Source of the DNA: Mycolicibacterium rhodesiae
GTDB taxonomy: Bacteria > Actinomycetota > Actinomycetes > Mycobacteriales > Mycobacteriaceae
Assembly (NCBI RefSeq): GCF_002086695.1
Contig: NZ_MVIH01000002.1
Coordinates: 124,001-188,000, forward strand
Direction: 5' to 3'
DNA length: 64,000 nt
Shown: positions 16,746-25,857 of the stretch, piece after piece
How positions within the stretch are numbered: the first letter of the stretch is position 1
How the letters are laid out: each line of letters starts with the position of its first letter
The notes under the pieces: model-generated
What the model saw: only the letters and a program-made list of their open reading frames with translations
Told to the model about the DNA's origin: nothing
Databases searched by the model: none
Translations under genes and position numbers: made by a program

Positions 16746-17471
16746 ATGGCACCTGTGACAAGCAGCCAGGCCACCGCACGCGCCGACGTCCCCACTCCCG
16801 GATTCGCGCAGGTCGGTTCTCGCTACTATCCGGTCTTCGTTTCGGTCTTCACGGCTCTGGTGATCATCTCCAATGTCACCGCCACCAAAGGCGTCGCATT
16901 CGGGCCCGTCATCGGGAACTGGTCGATCATCACCGACGGCGGGTTCATCGTCTTCCCGCTGACGTACGTGATCGGCGACGTGCTGTCCGAGGTGTACGGA
17001 TTCAAGGCCGCGCGCCGAGCCATCATCCTCGGCTTCGCGATGAACATCCTGGCGGCGCTGGCGTTCTGGGTGACGATCTATCTGCCGTCAGCCGACTTCT
17101 ACACCAACCAGGAACACTTCGAGAACATCGTCCATGCCTACACCCAGCTGATCGTCGCCGGCCTGGCCGGCTTCATCGTCGGCCAGACCATCAACGCGTG
17201 GACCGTCGTCAAGATCAAAGAACGCACCAAGGAAAAGCACCTGTGGGCACGGCTGGTCGGCTCGACTTTCGCCGGCCAGCTCGGCGACACCCTGGTGTTC
17301 TGCAGCATCGCCGCAGGCGCCATCGGCATCACCAGCTTCGGCGACTTCGTCACCTACACCGCGCTGGGCTGGGTCTACAAGACGGCCGTCGAAGTGGTCA
17401 TGCTGCCGGTGACGTATCGGGTCATCGGATACATCAAGCGTCACGAGCCGACCTACACCCTGATGGTCTGA
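16746..17471 (+). CDS. YhhQ/VUT-family transporter (putative queuosine-precursor uptake)
   Basis: 241 residues with about six membrane segments. The family pattern is clear: [19 protein letters not shown] near the N-terminus, [36 protein letters not shown], and GQLGDTLVF before the final helices. In E. coli YhhQ imports preQ0/preQ1. It lies between fecB2 and pxpB, 15 bases after the former. An alternative start is GTG 16755. It is not part of the equivalent M. tuberculosis block as I recall it, so it looks like an insertion. The real substrate in mycobacteria is uncertain. Confidence 0.82.
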   Translation: MAPVTSSQATARADVPTPGFAQVGSRYYPVFVSVFTALVIISNVTATKGVAFGPVIGNWSIITDGGFIVFPLTYVIGDVLSEVYGFKAARRAIILGFAMNILAALAFWVTIYLPSADFYTNQEHFENIVHAYTQLIVAGLAGFIVGQTINAWTVVKIKERTKEKHLWARLVGSTFAGQLGDTLVFCSIAAGAIGITSFGDFVTYTALGWVYKTAVEVVMLPVTYRVIGYIKRHEPTYTLMV

Positions 17472-17495
17472 TCTTCGGCAAGGGCGACAAACCCC

Positions 17496-18133
17496 ATGGT
17501 GTCCAACACGATTCGCGACTATGGCGACCGGGCGCTGCTGCTGGAGTGCCCGTCCACCGACGAGGTGCTGGCACTGGCCGCGACGCTGCGGGCGGCACGG
17601 TTGCCCGGTGTCCTGGATGTCGTGCCGACCGCCCGGACCGTGCTGGTCACACTCGACGACCCGTCCGACCAAGCGCCGACGCGCCACCGCCTCACCCAGC
17701 TGCGCATCGACCCCGGCCGCGTCGAGCACCATCCCAGCGGCGAGGCCGACGTCACGATCGACGTGACCTACGACGGCCCCGACCTCGGCGACGTCGCCCG
17801 GCACACCGACATGACAACCGCCGAGGTGATCGAGGCCCACACCCGAACGCCGTGGCGAGTCGGATTCGGCGGATTCGCACCGGGTTTCGCTTACCTCGTC
17901 GGCGGAGACTCCCGTTTGACGGTGCCACGGCGCAGCGACCCCCGCACCGCGGTGCCGGCCGGATCGGTGGGCCTGGCAGGCGATTTCAGCGGAATCTACC
18001 CACGGCCCTCGCCCGGCGGCTGGCAGCTGATCGGACGCACCGACGCGGTGCTGTGGGACACCGGACGCCCGCAGCCCGCATTGCTCCTGCCCGGCATGTG
18101 GGTACGGTTCCGGGCGATCACGCGGGGCCGGTC

Positions 18134-18137
<4 letters not shown>
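17496..18137 (+). CDS. pxpB: 5-oxoprolinase subunit PxpB (KipI family)
   Basis: 213 residues from ATG 17496. Family motifs are [13 protein letters not shown] at the start, [14 protein letters not shown] in the middle, then [20 protein letters not shown] and [11 protein letters not shown]. PxpB works with PxpC and PxpA to hydrolyse 5-oxoproline to glutamate using ATP. PxpC follows with a 4-base overlap; no pxpA is in the window, so the third subunit must be elsewhere if the complex forms. Syntenic with M. tuberculosis Rv0264c. Confidence 0.88.
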
Positions 18138-19589
<1,452 letters not shown>

Positions 19590-19752
19590 GCGCACAATAG
19601 ATAGTGGGCGGAATATAACCCAGCACACACGTTGTTGAGATTGGGCCCGGCAGGGCCTCCACCGGGACACGACCTCACCCTGGGAGCCGCCTGTGGGCCG
19701 AGCAGCTCGTGAACCGATTGCTGCTACATAGCCCCCGTGATATAGATACCCA

Positions 19753-20268
19753 GTGGCAAAACAGCTGACCGATCTCGACGTCAGCGATTGCGTGGGCGAT
19801 GCCCTCGACCAGGCGATGGACTTGACCATCCGATTCCTCAGCGACCGTGCCGATCTCAGCGCGTCGGCGGCATTCACGATGAACCGGGTGTACCGCGAGG
19901 GCCCCGTCCGGTTGACCACACTGGCCAGCAAGGAAGGCGTCAGCCAGCCGTCGATGACCCAATTGGTCCAGCGGCTGGAACGCGCCGGGCTGGTGACCCG
20001 GCTGCCCGACCCCGACGACGGCCGGGCCTGCCTGATCGGAATCACCTCCGAGGGTCAGGCGTTGCTTGATGACCGCAAGCGTTTACGCCGGGAACGTCTG
20101 GCGGCATTGATGACGACACTGACGCCCGAAGAGCAGTCCGCGCTGTGGCTCTCGGCACGAGTGGCCCTGCCGCTCATCGGCCGGCTCGTCGCCAATGCCG
20201 ACTGCGGGACAGATGGCATTGGCGAGCACGTAGAAGAAGGGTCGGCCGCGCCGCGGCCGGGCAGGTGA
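19753..20268 (+). CDS. MarR-family transcriptional regulator
   Basis: 171 residues from GTG 19753. The winged-helix domain is clear: VRLTTLASKEGVSQPSMTQLVQRLERAGLVTRLPDPDD-type recognition helix and wing, flanked by helices that form the dimer interface. No Shine-Dalgarno is present; TATAGA ends 6 bases before the GTG, suggesting a leaderless message. It is followed after 14 bases by mmpS and then mmpL on the same strand, so it most likely controls this export operon including itself. In M. tuberculosis the regulator of mmpS5-mmpL5 (Rv0678) is also MarR-type but divergent. Confidence 0.85.
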   Translation: MAKQLTDLDVSDCVGDALDQAMDLTIRFLSDRADLSASAAFTMNRVYREGPVRLTTLASKEGVSQPSMTQLVQRLERAGLVTRLPDPDDGRACLIGITSEGQALLDDRKRLRRERLAALMTTLTPEEQSALWLSARVALPLIGRLVANADCGTDGIGEHVEEGSAAPRPGR

Positions 20269-20282
20269 CGGAAGGTGTTCGG

Positions 20283-20723
20283 GTGAAAGCTATTCCGGTC
20301 GGCCGCGTGTTCAAGCGCATCTGGATACCGTTGGTTCTCATCGTGGTGCTGTCCGTCTCCGGACTTGTCGTCTCGCGACTGCACAAGATGTTCGCGTCCC
20401 AGGACCTGAACGCCGGGGCCGGGTCGGGCATCGAGATCGTCCAGTTCAACCCCAAGGTGATGGTCTACGACGTGTACGGCGCGCCGGGAACCAACGCCCA
20501 GATCAGCTATTTCGACCCGGAAGCCAAGGTGCACACCGTCACCGTCCCGCTGCCCTGGTCCATCACCCTGTCGACAACCCTGCCTGCAGTCAGCGCGAGC
20601 CTCATGGCGCGGACCGACGGCGATCAGATTGGATGCCGCGTCACTGTGAACGGAATCGTTCGTGAGGAGCAATCCGCCGATGGCGTCAACGCCCAGACCT
20701 ACTGCCTGGTGAAGTCGGCATGA
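20283..20723 (+). CDS. mmpS: MmpS-family accessory protein of an RND lipid/siderophore exporter
   Basis: 146 residues from GTG 20283 (GGAAGG upstream). One N-terminal membrane anchor (RIWIPLVLIVVLSVSGLVV) is followed by a periplasmic beta-sandwich: VMVYDVYGAPGTNAQISYFD, LPWSITLSTTLPAV, DQIGCRVTVNGIV and the terminal YCLVKSA. These are typical of MmpS4/MmpS5, which help MmpL4/5 export carboxymycobactin and some drugs. ATGA overlap with mmpL shows coupled translation. Confidence 0.9.
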   Translation: MKAIPVGRVFKRIWIPLVLIVVLSVSGLVVSRLHKMFASQDLNAGAGSGIEIVQFNPKVMVYDVYGAPGTNAQISYFDPEAKVHTVTVPLPWSITLSTTLPAVSASLMARTDGDQIGCRVTVNGIVREEQSADGVNAQTYCLVKSA

Positions 20724-23623
20724 CCCACACCGTCACCGCGCCCGAACCCGCCAGCAAGCCGAAGCGTCCTGTTCTCCCGCACCTATTGCGCATCCTCGCG
20801 CTGCCGATCGTGCTGTTCTGGATCGCGATAGCCGTTCTGGTCAACGTCGTCGCACCCCAGCTCGAAATCGTCGGCGAGATGCACTCGGCGCCAATGGCAC
20901 CCGAGGACGCCCCGTCGATGAAGGCGATGAAGTTGATGGGGGCCAACTTCAAAGAGTTCAACTCCAACAGCACGATCATGGTCGTCATAGAAGGCCAGAA
21001 GCCGCTCGGCCCGGACGCCCACCAGTATTACGACGAGATCATCCGCAAGCTGGAGCAGGACCCCGAGCACATCCAGCACATCCAGGACTTCTGGGGTGAC
21101 ACGCTGACTGCTGCCGGCGCTCAAAGTGCCGATGGCAAGGCGTCTTACGTGATGCTGAACCTCGCAGGCGAACAAGGCCAGACGCTGGCCAACGAAGGCG
21201 TGGACGCCGTTCGCAAGGTCATCAAGGAGACCCCGGCACCGCCGGGCGTCCAGGCGTACGTCGCCGGCCCGGCCGCGCTCACCGACGACCTGCACGTCAT
21301 CGGTAACGCCAGCCTCGCGATGATCACCCTGATCACCTTGGCCGCCATCGCGGGCATGCTGCTGGTCGTCTACCGCTCGATCCGCACCACGTTGATCCAG
21401 CTGTTCTTGACGTTCCTGGGACTGTTGACCGCCCGGGGCGTGGTGTCGATTTTGGCTATCAACGGCGCTTTTGGCCTGACGACGTTCGCAGGCAACATCC
21501 TGACGATGCTGGCGATCGCGGCGGCCACCGATTACGGCATCTTCATCTTCGGCCGGTATCGCGAAGACCGCGGCATGGGCTTGGACCGCGACGACTCCTA
21601 CTACGCCACGTTCAAGTCCGTCGCGCCCGTGATCGTGGGTTCCGGTCTGACGATCGCGGGCGCTACCTACTGCCTGTCGTTTGCGCGCCTGCCCTACTTC
21701 AGCACCATGGGCGCCCCGGTAGCGATAGGCATGCTCGTGGTCGTGGCGATCTCTGTCACTCTCGGCCCCGCCGTGCTCTACCTCGGCAGCCGCGTCGGGC
21801 TCTACGAGTCGAAGCGGCCACCGCAGAGCCGCTTCTGGCGGCGGGTCGGCACCGCCGTAGTGCGCTGGCCCGCACCGATTTTCGTCGCCAGCCTGTTCGT
21901 GGTGCTGATCGGCATCGTGGCCATCCCCGGTTACAAACCCGCCTACAACGACCAGTACTACCTGCCCAAGGATGCGCCGGTCAATCAGGGATTCGCCGCC
22001 GCCGACCGGCACTTCTCACAAGCCCGGATGAACCCCGACATCCTCATGGTCGAGGCCGACCATGACATGCGCAATCCCGCGGACATGCTGGTGCTGAACA
22101 AAGTCGCCAGCAACGTGATGCACACCGAGGGTATCGCGATGGTGCAGAGCATCACCCGGCCACTGGGTATTCCGATCCAGCACAGCTCGATCCCTTTCCA
22201 GACGAGTGTGGCCGGCCAGACCACCAACATGAATCTGCCGTTCCAGCGGGACCAGTTGAACAATCAGCTGAAAACCGTTGACGCGATGAATGTTTCAATC
22301 GACATCCTGGAGAAGCAGTATCAACTGTCGCTCAAGCAGACCCAGCTCACACTGGACTCCGACGCCAAATCGAAGGAACTGCTGGAGATCACCAAGGACC
22401 TCCGCAACAACATCGCGAATTTCGACGACCAATTCCGGCCCCTGCGCAACTACTTCTACTGGGAGCCGCACTGCTACGACATCCCGCTGTGCGCGGCCGC
22501 ACGGTCGCTGTTCGACTCCCTTGACGGAATCGACCGAGTGACCGACGCAACCGAAGGGGTGCAAGGCAATACCGACCAACTGGCCGACCTCGCACCCCAG
22601 CTGACCGCGCTGCTGCCGCAGACGATCGCCTCGATGAAGGTCAGCCGCGATCTCGCGCTGGCGTCGTACAACTCGCAAAAGGCCTTGCTGGACCAGTCGC
22701 AGGCGTCGAACGACACCGCCCTGGCGATGGGCGAGAGCTTCGACCAGGCCAAGAACGACGACCTGTTCTTCCTGCCGCCCGAGGCCTTCCAGAACCCGGA
22801 CTTCCAACGCGGCCTGAAGATGTTCCTCTCCCCCGACGGCAAGTCCACCCGCATGTTCATCACCCACGAGGGTGATCCTGCGACAGTGGACGGTATCGCC
22901 CGCGTCGACTCCGAGCGCAAGGCCGCCCAAGAGGCGTTGAAGATGTCGTCGCTGTCGAACGCCAAGATCCATCTCGGCGGTGTCGCGGCGACGTACAAGG
23001 ACATGTCCGACGGCGCGCGCTACGACCTGCTGATCGCGGTCGTGTCCTCGCTGACGCTGATCTTCATGATCATGCTGATTCTGACCCGGAGCGTCGTCGC
23101 CGCGCTGGTGATCGTCGGGACGGCAGGCAGCTCGATCGCCGCGTCGTTCGGCATCTCGGTGCTGCTGTGGCAGGACCTGTTCGGGATCCAGGTGCAGTGG
23201 CTGGTCATGTTGATGTCGGTCATCATCCTGCTGGCAGTGGGCTCCGACTACAACCTGCTCCTGGTATCCCGGTTCAAAGACGAGATCCACGCCGGCCTGA
23301 AGACCGGCATCATCCGCTCGATGGCGGGCACCGGTGGCGTGGTGACCTCAGCCGGGCTGGTGTTCGCCGCCACCATGGCGGGCATGATGATCAGCAAGCT
23401 CGTCGTGCTGGCCCAGATGGGCTCGACGATCGCGATCGGCCTGCTGATCGACACGTTCATCGTGCGGTCGCTGCTGATGCCGTCGATTGCGACGATGCTG
23501 GGCCGGTGGTTCTGGTGGCCGCAGGTGGTCTACCCGCGAGGCAACTACCACTTCCTGCCCCCGCAGCCGCGCAAGCGCTCGACCGACGACGCGGACACGT
23601 CGGCGATGCCGGCACAGGCCTAG
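20720..23623 (+). CDS. mmpL: MmpL-family RND transporter
   Basis: 967 residues with 11-12 membrane helices in the MmpL arrangement: helix 1 (LPIVLFWIAIAVLVNVV), porter domain 1, a helix block with AAATDYGIFIFGRYREDR (proton-relay Asp-Tyr pair), a large loop rich in coiled coil (about residues 500-680), and a second helix block with AVGSDYNLLLVSRFKDE and the same Asp-Tyr pair. This central coiled-coil insertion is the MmpL4/MmpL5 type. Together with MmpS it probably exports siderophores or lipids and may give low-level drug efflux. The exact paralogue is not assigned. Confidence 0.92.
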   Translation: MTHTVTAPEPASKPKRPVLPHLLRILALPIVLFWIAIAVLVNVVAPQLEIVGEMHSAPMAPEDAPSMKAMKLMGANFKEFNSNSTIMVVIEGQKPLGPDAHQYYDEIIRKLEQDPEHIQHIQDFWGDTLTAAGAQSADGKASYVMLNLAGEQGQTLANEGVDAVRKVIKETPAPPGVQAYVAGPAALTDDLHVIGNASLAMITLITLAAIAGMLLVVYRSIRTTLIQLFLTFLGLLTARGVVSILAINGAFGLTTFAGNILTMLAIAAATDYGIFIFGRYREDRGMGLDRDDSYYATFKSVAPVIVGSGLTIAGATYCLSFARLPYFSTMGAPVAIGMLVVVAISVTLGPAVLYLGSRVGLYESKRPPQSRFWRRVGTAVVRWPAPIFVASLFVVLIGIVAIPGYKPAYNDQYYLPKDAPVNQGFAAADRHFSQARMNPDILMVEADHDMRNPADMLVLNKVASNVMHTEGIAMVQSITRPLGIPIQHSSIPFQTSVAGQTTNMNLPFQRDQLNNQLKTVDAMNVSIDILEKQYQLSLKQTQLTLDSDAKSKELLEITKDLRNNIANFDDQFRPLRNYFYWEPHCYDIPLCAAARSLFDSLDGIDRVTDATEGVQGNTDQLADLAPQLTALLPQTIASMKVSRDLALASYNSQKALLDQSQASNDTALAMGESFDQAKNDDLFFLPPEAFQNPDFQRGLKMFLSPDGKSTRMFITHEGDPATVDGIARVDSERKAAQEALKMSSLSNAKIHLGGVAATYKDMSDGARYDLLIAVVSSLTLIFMIMLILTRSVVAALVIVGTAGSSIAASFGISVLLWQDLFGIQVQWLVMLMSVIILLAVGSDYNLLLVSRFKDEIHAGLKTGIIRSMAGTGGVVTSAGLVFAATMAGMMISKLVVLAQMGSTIAIGLLIDTFIVRSLLMPSIATMLGRWFWWPQVVYPRGNYHFLPPQPRKRSTDDADTSAMPAQA

Positions 23624-23631
23624 AAACCTCG

Positions 23632-23691
23632 CCGAGCGTGGGGGTTCTTGTCGAGTTTTCGCGGATTCTCGACGGGGTCCCCCACGCTCGG
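23632..23691. terminator. Bidirectional nested hairpin terminator
   Basis: CCGAGCGTGGGGG (23632-23644) pairs perfectly with CCCCCACGCTCGG (23679-23691), and inside it GTCGAG (23650-23655) pairs with CTCGAC (23668-23673). It lies between the convergent mmpL and isocitrate-lyase-family genes and can serve both. There is no U-tract, as is common in mycobacteria. Confidence 0.75.
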
Positions 23692-23701
23692 TATGGAACT
23701 G

Positions 23702-24463
23702 CTAGCGCCAGCGGTCCAGGATCTCGTTGGCCCGCACGCTCAGCGCCCGCTGCCAGAACGGCCCGAAGCTGATCCGCCCGACCCCCAGCGGCCCGAACGA
23801 TGCCGGGTCGTCGGACTCCGGCAGCGCGATCGCGTTGATCGGCAACGGTAGCTCAGTTGCCAAGCGGCGCAACGTCTCCGGGTCGTGGCGGCCCACCGGG
23901 TAGAGCACGTCGGCCCCGGCGGACGCCGCTTCGGTCAGCCGGGCGATCGCCCGGTCCACCCGGTCGGCGTCGTCACCGTCGTTGCGCAGGAACAGGTCGG
24001 TGCGGGCGTTGACCACCACGTGGACCCCGGCACTGTCGGCCGCGGCACGCAGCGCGCGCACCAGTTCGGCATGCTCGGCGGACGACCGTAGTCGCTTGCC
24101 CTCGCTGTGCACGGTGTCCTCGATATTCAGGCCCACCGCGCCGGCGCTCAGCAGACCGTCGATGAGACGCTCGGCCGGTTGCGCGTAACCCGATTCGATG
24201 TCCACCGAGACCGGCACGTCCACCGCCGAGGTGATCTGGGTGACGCGGGCGACGACGTCGTCGAAGCTCATCCCCTCGCCGTCCGGCTTGCCGACGGAAT
24301 CGGCCATCGGATGACTGCCGACGGTCAGTGCCGCGAATCCGGCGGCCACCGCCAGCTTCGCCGACCAGGCGTCCCACACCGTCGGCAACACCACCGGGTT
24401 GCCCGGCTGATGCAAGGCCAGCAGTGCGTCGGCGTGCTTGGCAAGACTGCTCTTATCGGACAC
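23702..24463 (-). CDS. Isocitrate lyase/PEP mutase superfamily protein
   Basis: 253 residues from GTG 24463, preceded by GGGGAA. The fold signatures are VLPTVWDAWSAKLAVAAGF, VPVSVDIESGY (metal-binding Asp/Glu strand), GAVGLNIEDTV, VVVNARTDLFL and the C-terminal LPLPINAI. The isocitrate-lyase KKCGH loop is not present, so it belongs to the carboxyphosphonoenolpyruvate mutase/oxaloacetate hydrolase-like branch, which cleaves or forms C-C or C-P bonds in 2-oxo acids. The substrate is unknown. It stands alone, divergent from the Rv0250c-sdh1 operon. Confidence 0.82.
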   Translation of the reverse strand: MSDKSSLAKHADALLALHQPGNPVVLPTVWDAWSAKLAVAAGFAALTVGSHPMADSVGKPDGEGMSFDDVVARVTQITSAVDVPVSVDIESGYAQPAERLIDGLLSAGAVGLNIEDTVHSEGKRLRSSAEHAELVRALRAAADSAGVHVVVNARTDLFLRNDGDDADRVDRAIARLTEAASAGADVLYPVGRHDPETLRRLATELPLPINAIALPESDDPASFGPLGVGRISFGPFWQRALSVRANEILDRWR

Positions 24464-24529
24464 CAGGTTCCCCTATCTATCGGCTTGATCCCGAGCTGTC
24501 CAACACGACTGCCGCAACGCCATTCCCGA

Positions 24530-24545
24530 CGTGACCTGTCTCACG
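24530..24545. promoter_or_regulatory. CRP-like palindrome upstream of the Rv0250c-sdh1 operon
   Basis: CGTGA-CCTGTC-TCACG has perfect 5-base arms with a 6-base spacer, the geometry of mycobacterial CRP sites (TGTGA-N6-TCACA). It lies 88 bases before the TTG start at 24618 and 67 bases from the divergent start at 24463, so either gene could be controlled. Confidence 0.55.
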
Positions 24546-24617
24546 TTGGGATCCGAATGTGGCTAGCATCGGGTGTCGTACTGTGATCCATAACACCTTC
24601 AGCCCAGGGAGGTCCCC

Positions 24618-24914
24618 TTGTCCACCACCACAGAATTGGCCGAACTTCACCATCTGATCGGTGGATTGCGGCGCTGCGTGAGTTCGTTGAAGAGCCGTTA
24701 CGCCGACAGTCCGGCAATGCGCCGAATCGTCAATGATGCCGAGCGCATCCTCAATGACGTGGAACTTCTCGATATCGACGCCAATGAGCTTGCCCTAACC
24801 CAGCAAACGGCCGTGACGTCGACCGAGAAGATCGGGATCCCCGACACCCCATACGACTCCGCGTTCTGGCGCGACGTCGACGACGAGGGCGTGGGCGGCC
24901 ACAACCGCCGCTGA
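24618..24914 (+). CDS. Conserved Rv0250c-like protein, first gene of the sdh1 operon
   Basis: 98 residues from TTG 24618, chosen because CAGGGAGG lies just upstream and because the product then opens MSTTTELAELHHLIGGLRRC, matching Rv0250c as I recall it. The protein is helical and charged, with ERILNDVELLDID in the middle and a conserved end, YDSAFWRDVDDEGVGGH. It has no known domain. Its constant place before the succinate dehydrogenase 1 genes suggests a helper or regulatory role for that complex; this is inference. Confidence 0.8.
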   Translation: MSTTTELAELHHLIGGLRRCVSSLKSRYADSPAMRRIVNDAERILNDVELLDIDANELALTQQTAVTSTEKIGIPDTPYDSAFWRDVDDEGVGGHNRR

Positions 24915-24983
24915 CCCCGAATTTAACCGGGTGCCGTGATCTGGGTACCCTCCGATGAGTTCATGCGAAGGGGATCACAGTAG

Positions 24984-25820
24984 ATGAGCGCACCTGCGGC
25001 TAACCGCCCGAAGACCGGCGTCTTCTCACCCGGCCGTGCCCAGATACCGCAACGCACGCTGCGGACCGACAACTGGCTGAAAGCGCCGATCTGGACCGAC
25101 CTCGGATTCGCGGCGTTCGTCATCTATGCGACGGTGCGCGCGTTCCAGCGAGACCACTTCTTCGTCCCGCAGTACCACTACCTGACGCCGTTCTACTCGC
25201 CGTGCCTTTCCAAGGCATGCGGTGAGGCGAGCGACTTCTGGCCGCAGATCCTGCCCGCGACCGGGCCGCTGTCGCTGCTGCCGTACGCCTTCCTGTCGCT
25301 GCCGTTCCTGCTGCTGTTCCGGTTGACCTGCTACTACTACCGCGGCGCCTACTACCGCTCGGTCTGGCAGTCCCCGACGGCCTGCGCAGTGGCCGAGCCG
25401 CACGCGAAATACACTGGCGAGACCCGCTTTCCGCTGATCATCCAGAACACCCACCGGTACTTCTTCTACATCGCCGGCATCATCTCGATCATCAACACCT
25501 ACGACGCGATCGTGGCGTTCCACTCCGAGACCGGCCCCGGCGGCTTCGGATTCGGACTGGGCAACATCATTCTGGTCGGCAACGTGGTGATGCTGTGGGT
25601 CTACACGATCTCCTGCCACTCCTGCCGGCACGTCACCGGCGGCCGGCTCAAGCACTTCTCCAAGCATCCGGTGCGCTACTGGATCTGGACTCAGGTCAGC
25701 AAGCTCAACACCCGGCACAAGCTGTACGCCTGGATCACGCTCGGCACTCTGATGTTCACCGATTTCTACGTCATGCTGGTGGCCAGCGGCACCATCTCTG
25801 ACCTGAGATTCGTTGGCTGA
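24984..25820 (+). CDS. sdhC: Succinate dehydrogenase 1 membrane anchor subunit (Rv0249c-like)
   Basis: 278 residues with about five membrane helices (DLGFAAFVIYATVRAF; LLPYAFLSLPFLLLFRL; YFFYIAGIISIINTY; LGNIILVGNVVMLWVYTI; YAWITLGTLMFTDFYVML). It carries Cys/His-rich segments, YSPCLSKACGE and ISCHSCRHVTGGRLKHF, next to helix ends. Mycobacterial Sdh1 is reported to hold a Rieske-type FeS centre in its membrane part, and these residues are suitable ligands; the assignment here is inference. It anchors SdhA/SdhB and passes electrons to menaquinone. RBS GAAGGGG lies 11 bases before ATG 24984. Confidence 0.85.
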   Translation: MSAPAANRPKTGVFSPGRAQIPQRTLRTDNWLKAPIWTDLGFAAFVIYATVRAFQRDHFFVPQYHYLTPFYSPCLSKACGEASDFWPQILPATGPLSLLPYAFLSLPFLLLFRLTCYYYRGAYYRSVWQSPTACAVAEPHAKYTGETRFPLIIQNTHRYFFYIAGIISIINTYDAIVAFHSETGPGGFGFGLGNIILVGNVVMLWVYTISCHSCRHVTGGRLKHFSKHPVRYWIWTQVSKLNTRHKLYAWITLGTLMFTDFYVMLVASGTISDLRFVG

Positions 25821-25857
25821 CAAGAACTTTGAAAATCCATAGCTTTAGCGAGGTCAA

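Noticed and set aside
16637..18133. Upstream extension of the pxpC frame
   Set aside because: It overlaps yhhQ and pxpB in another frame and is Arg/His-rich without domains. The conserved PxpC start is ATG 18134 with ATGA overlap.
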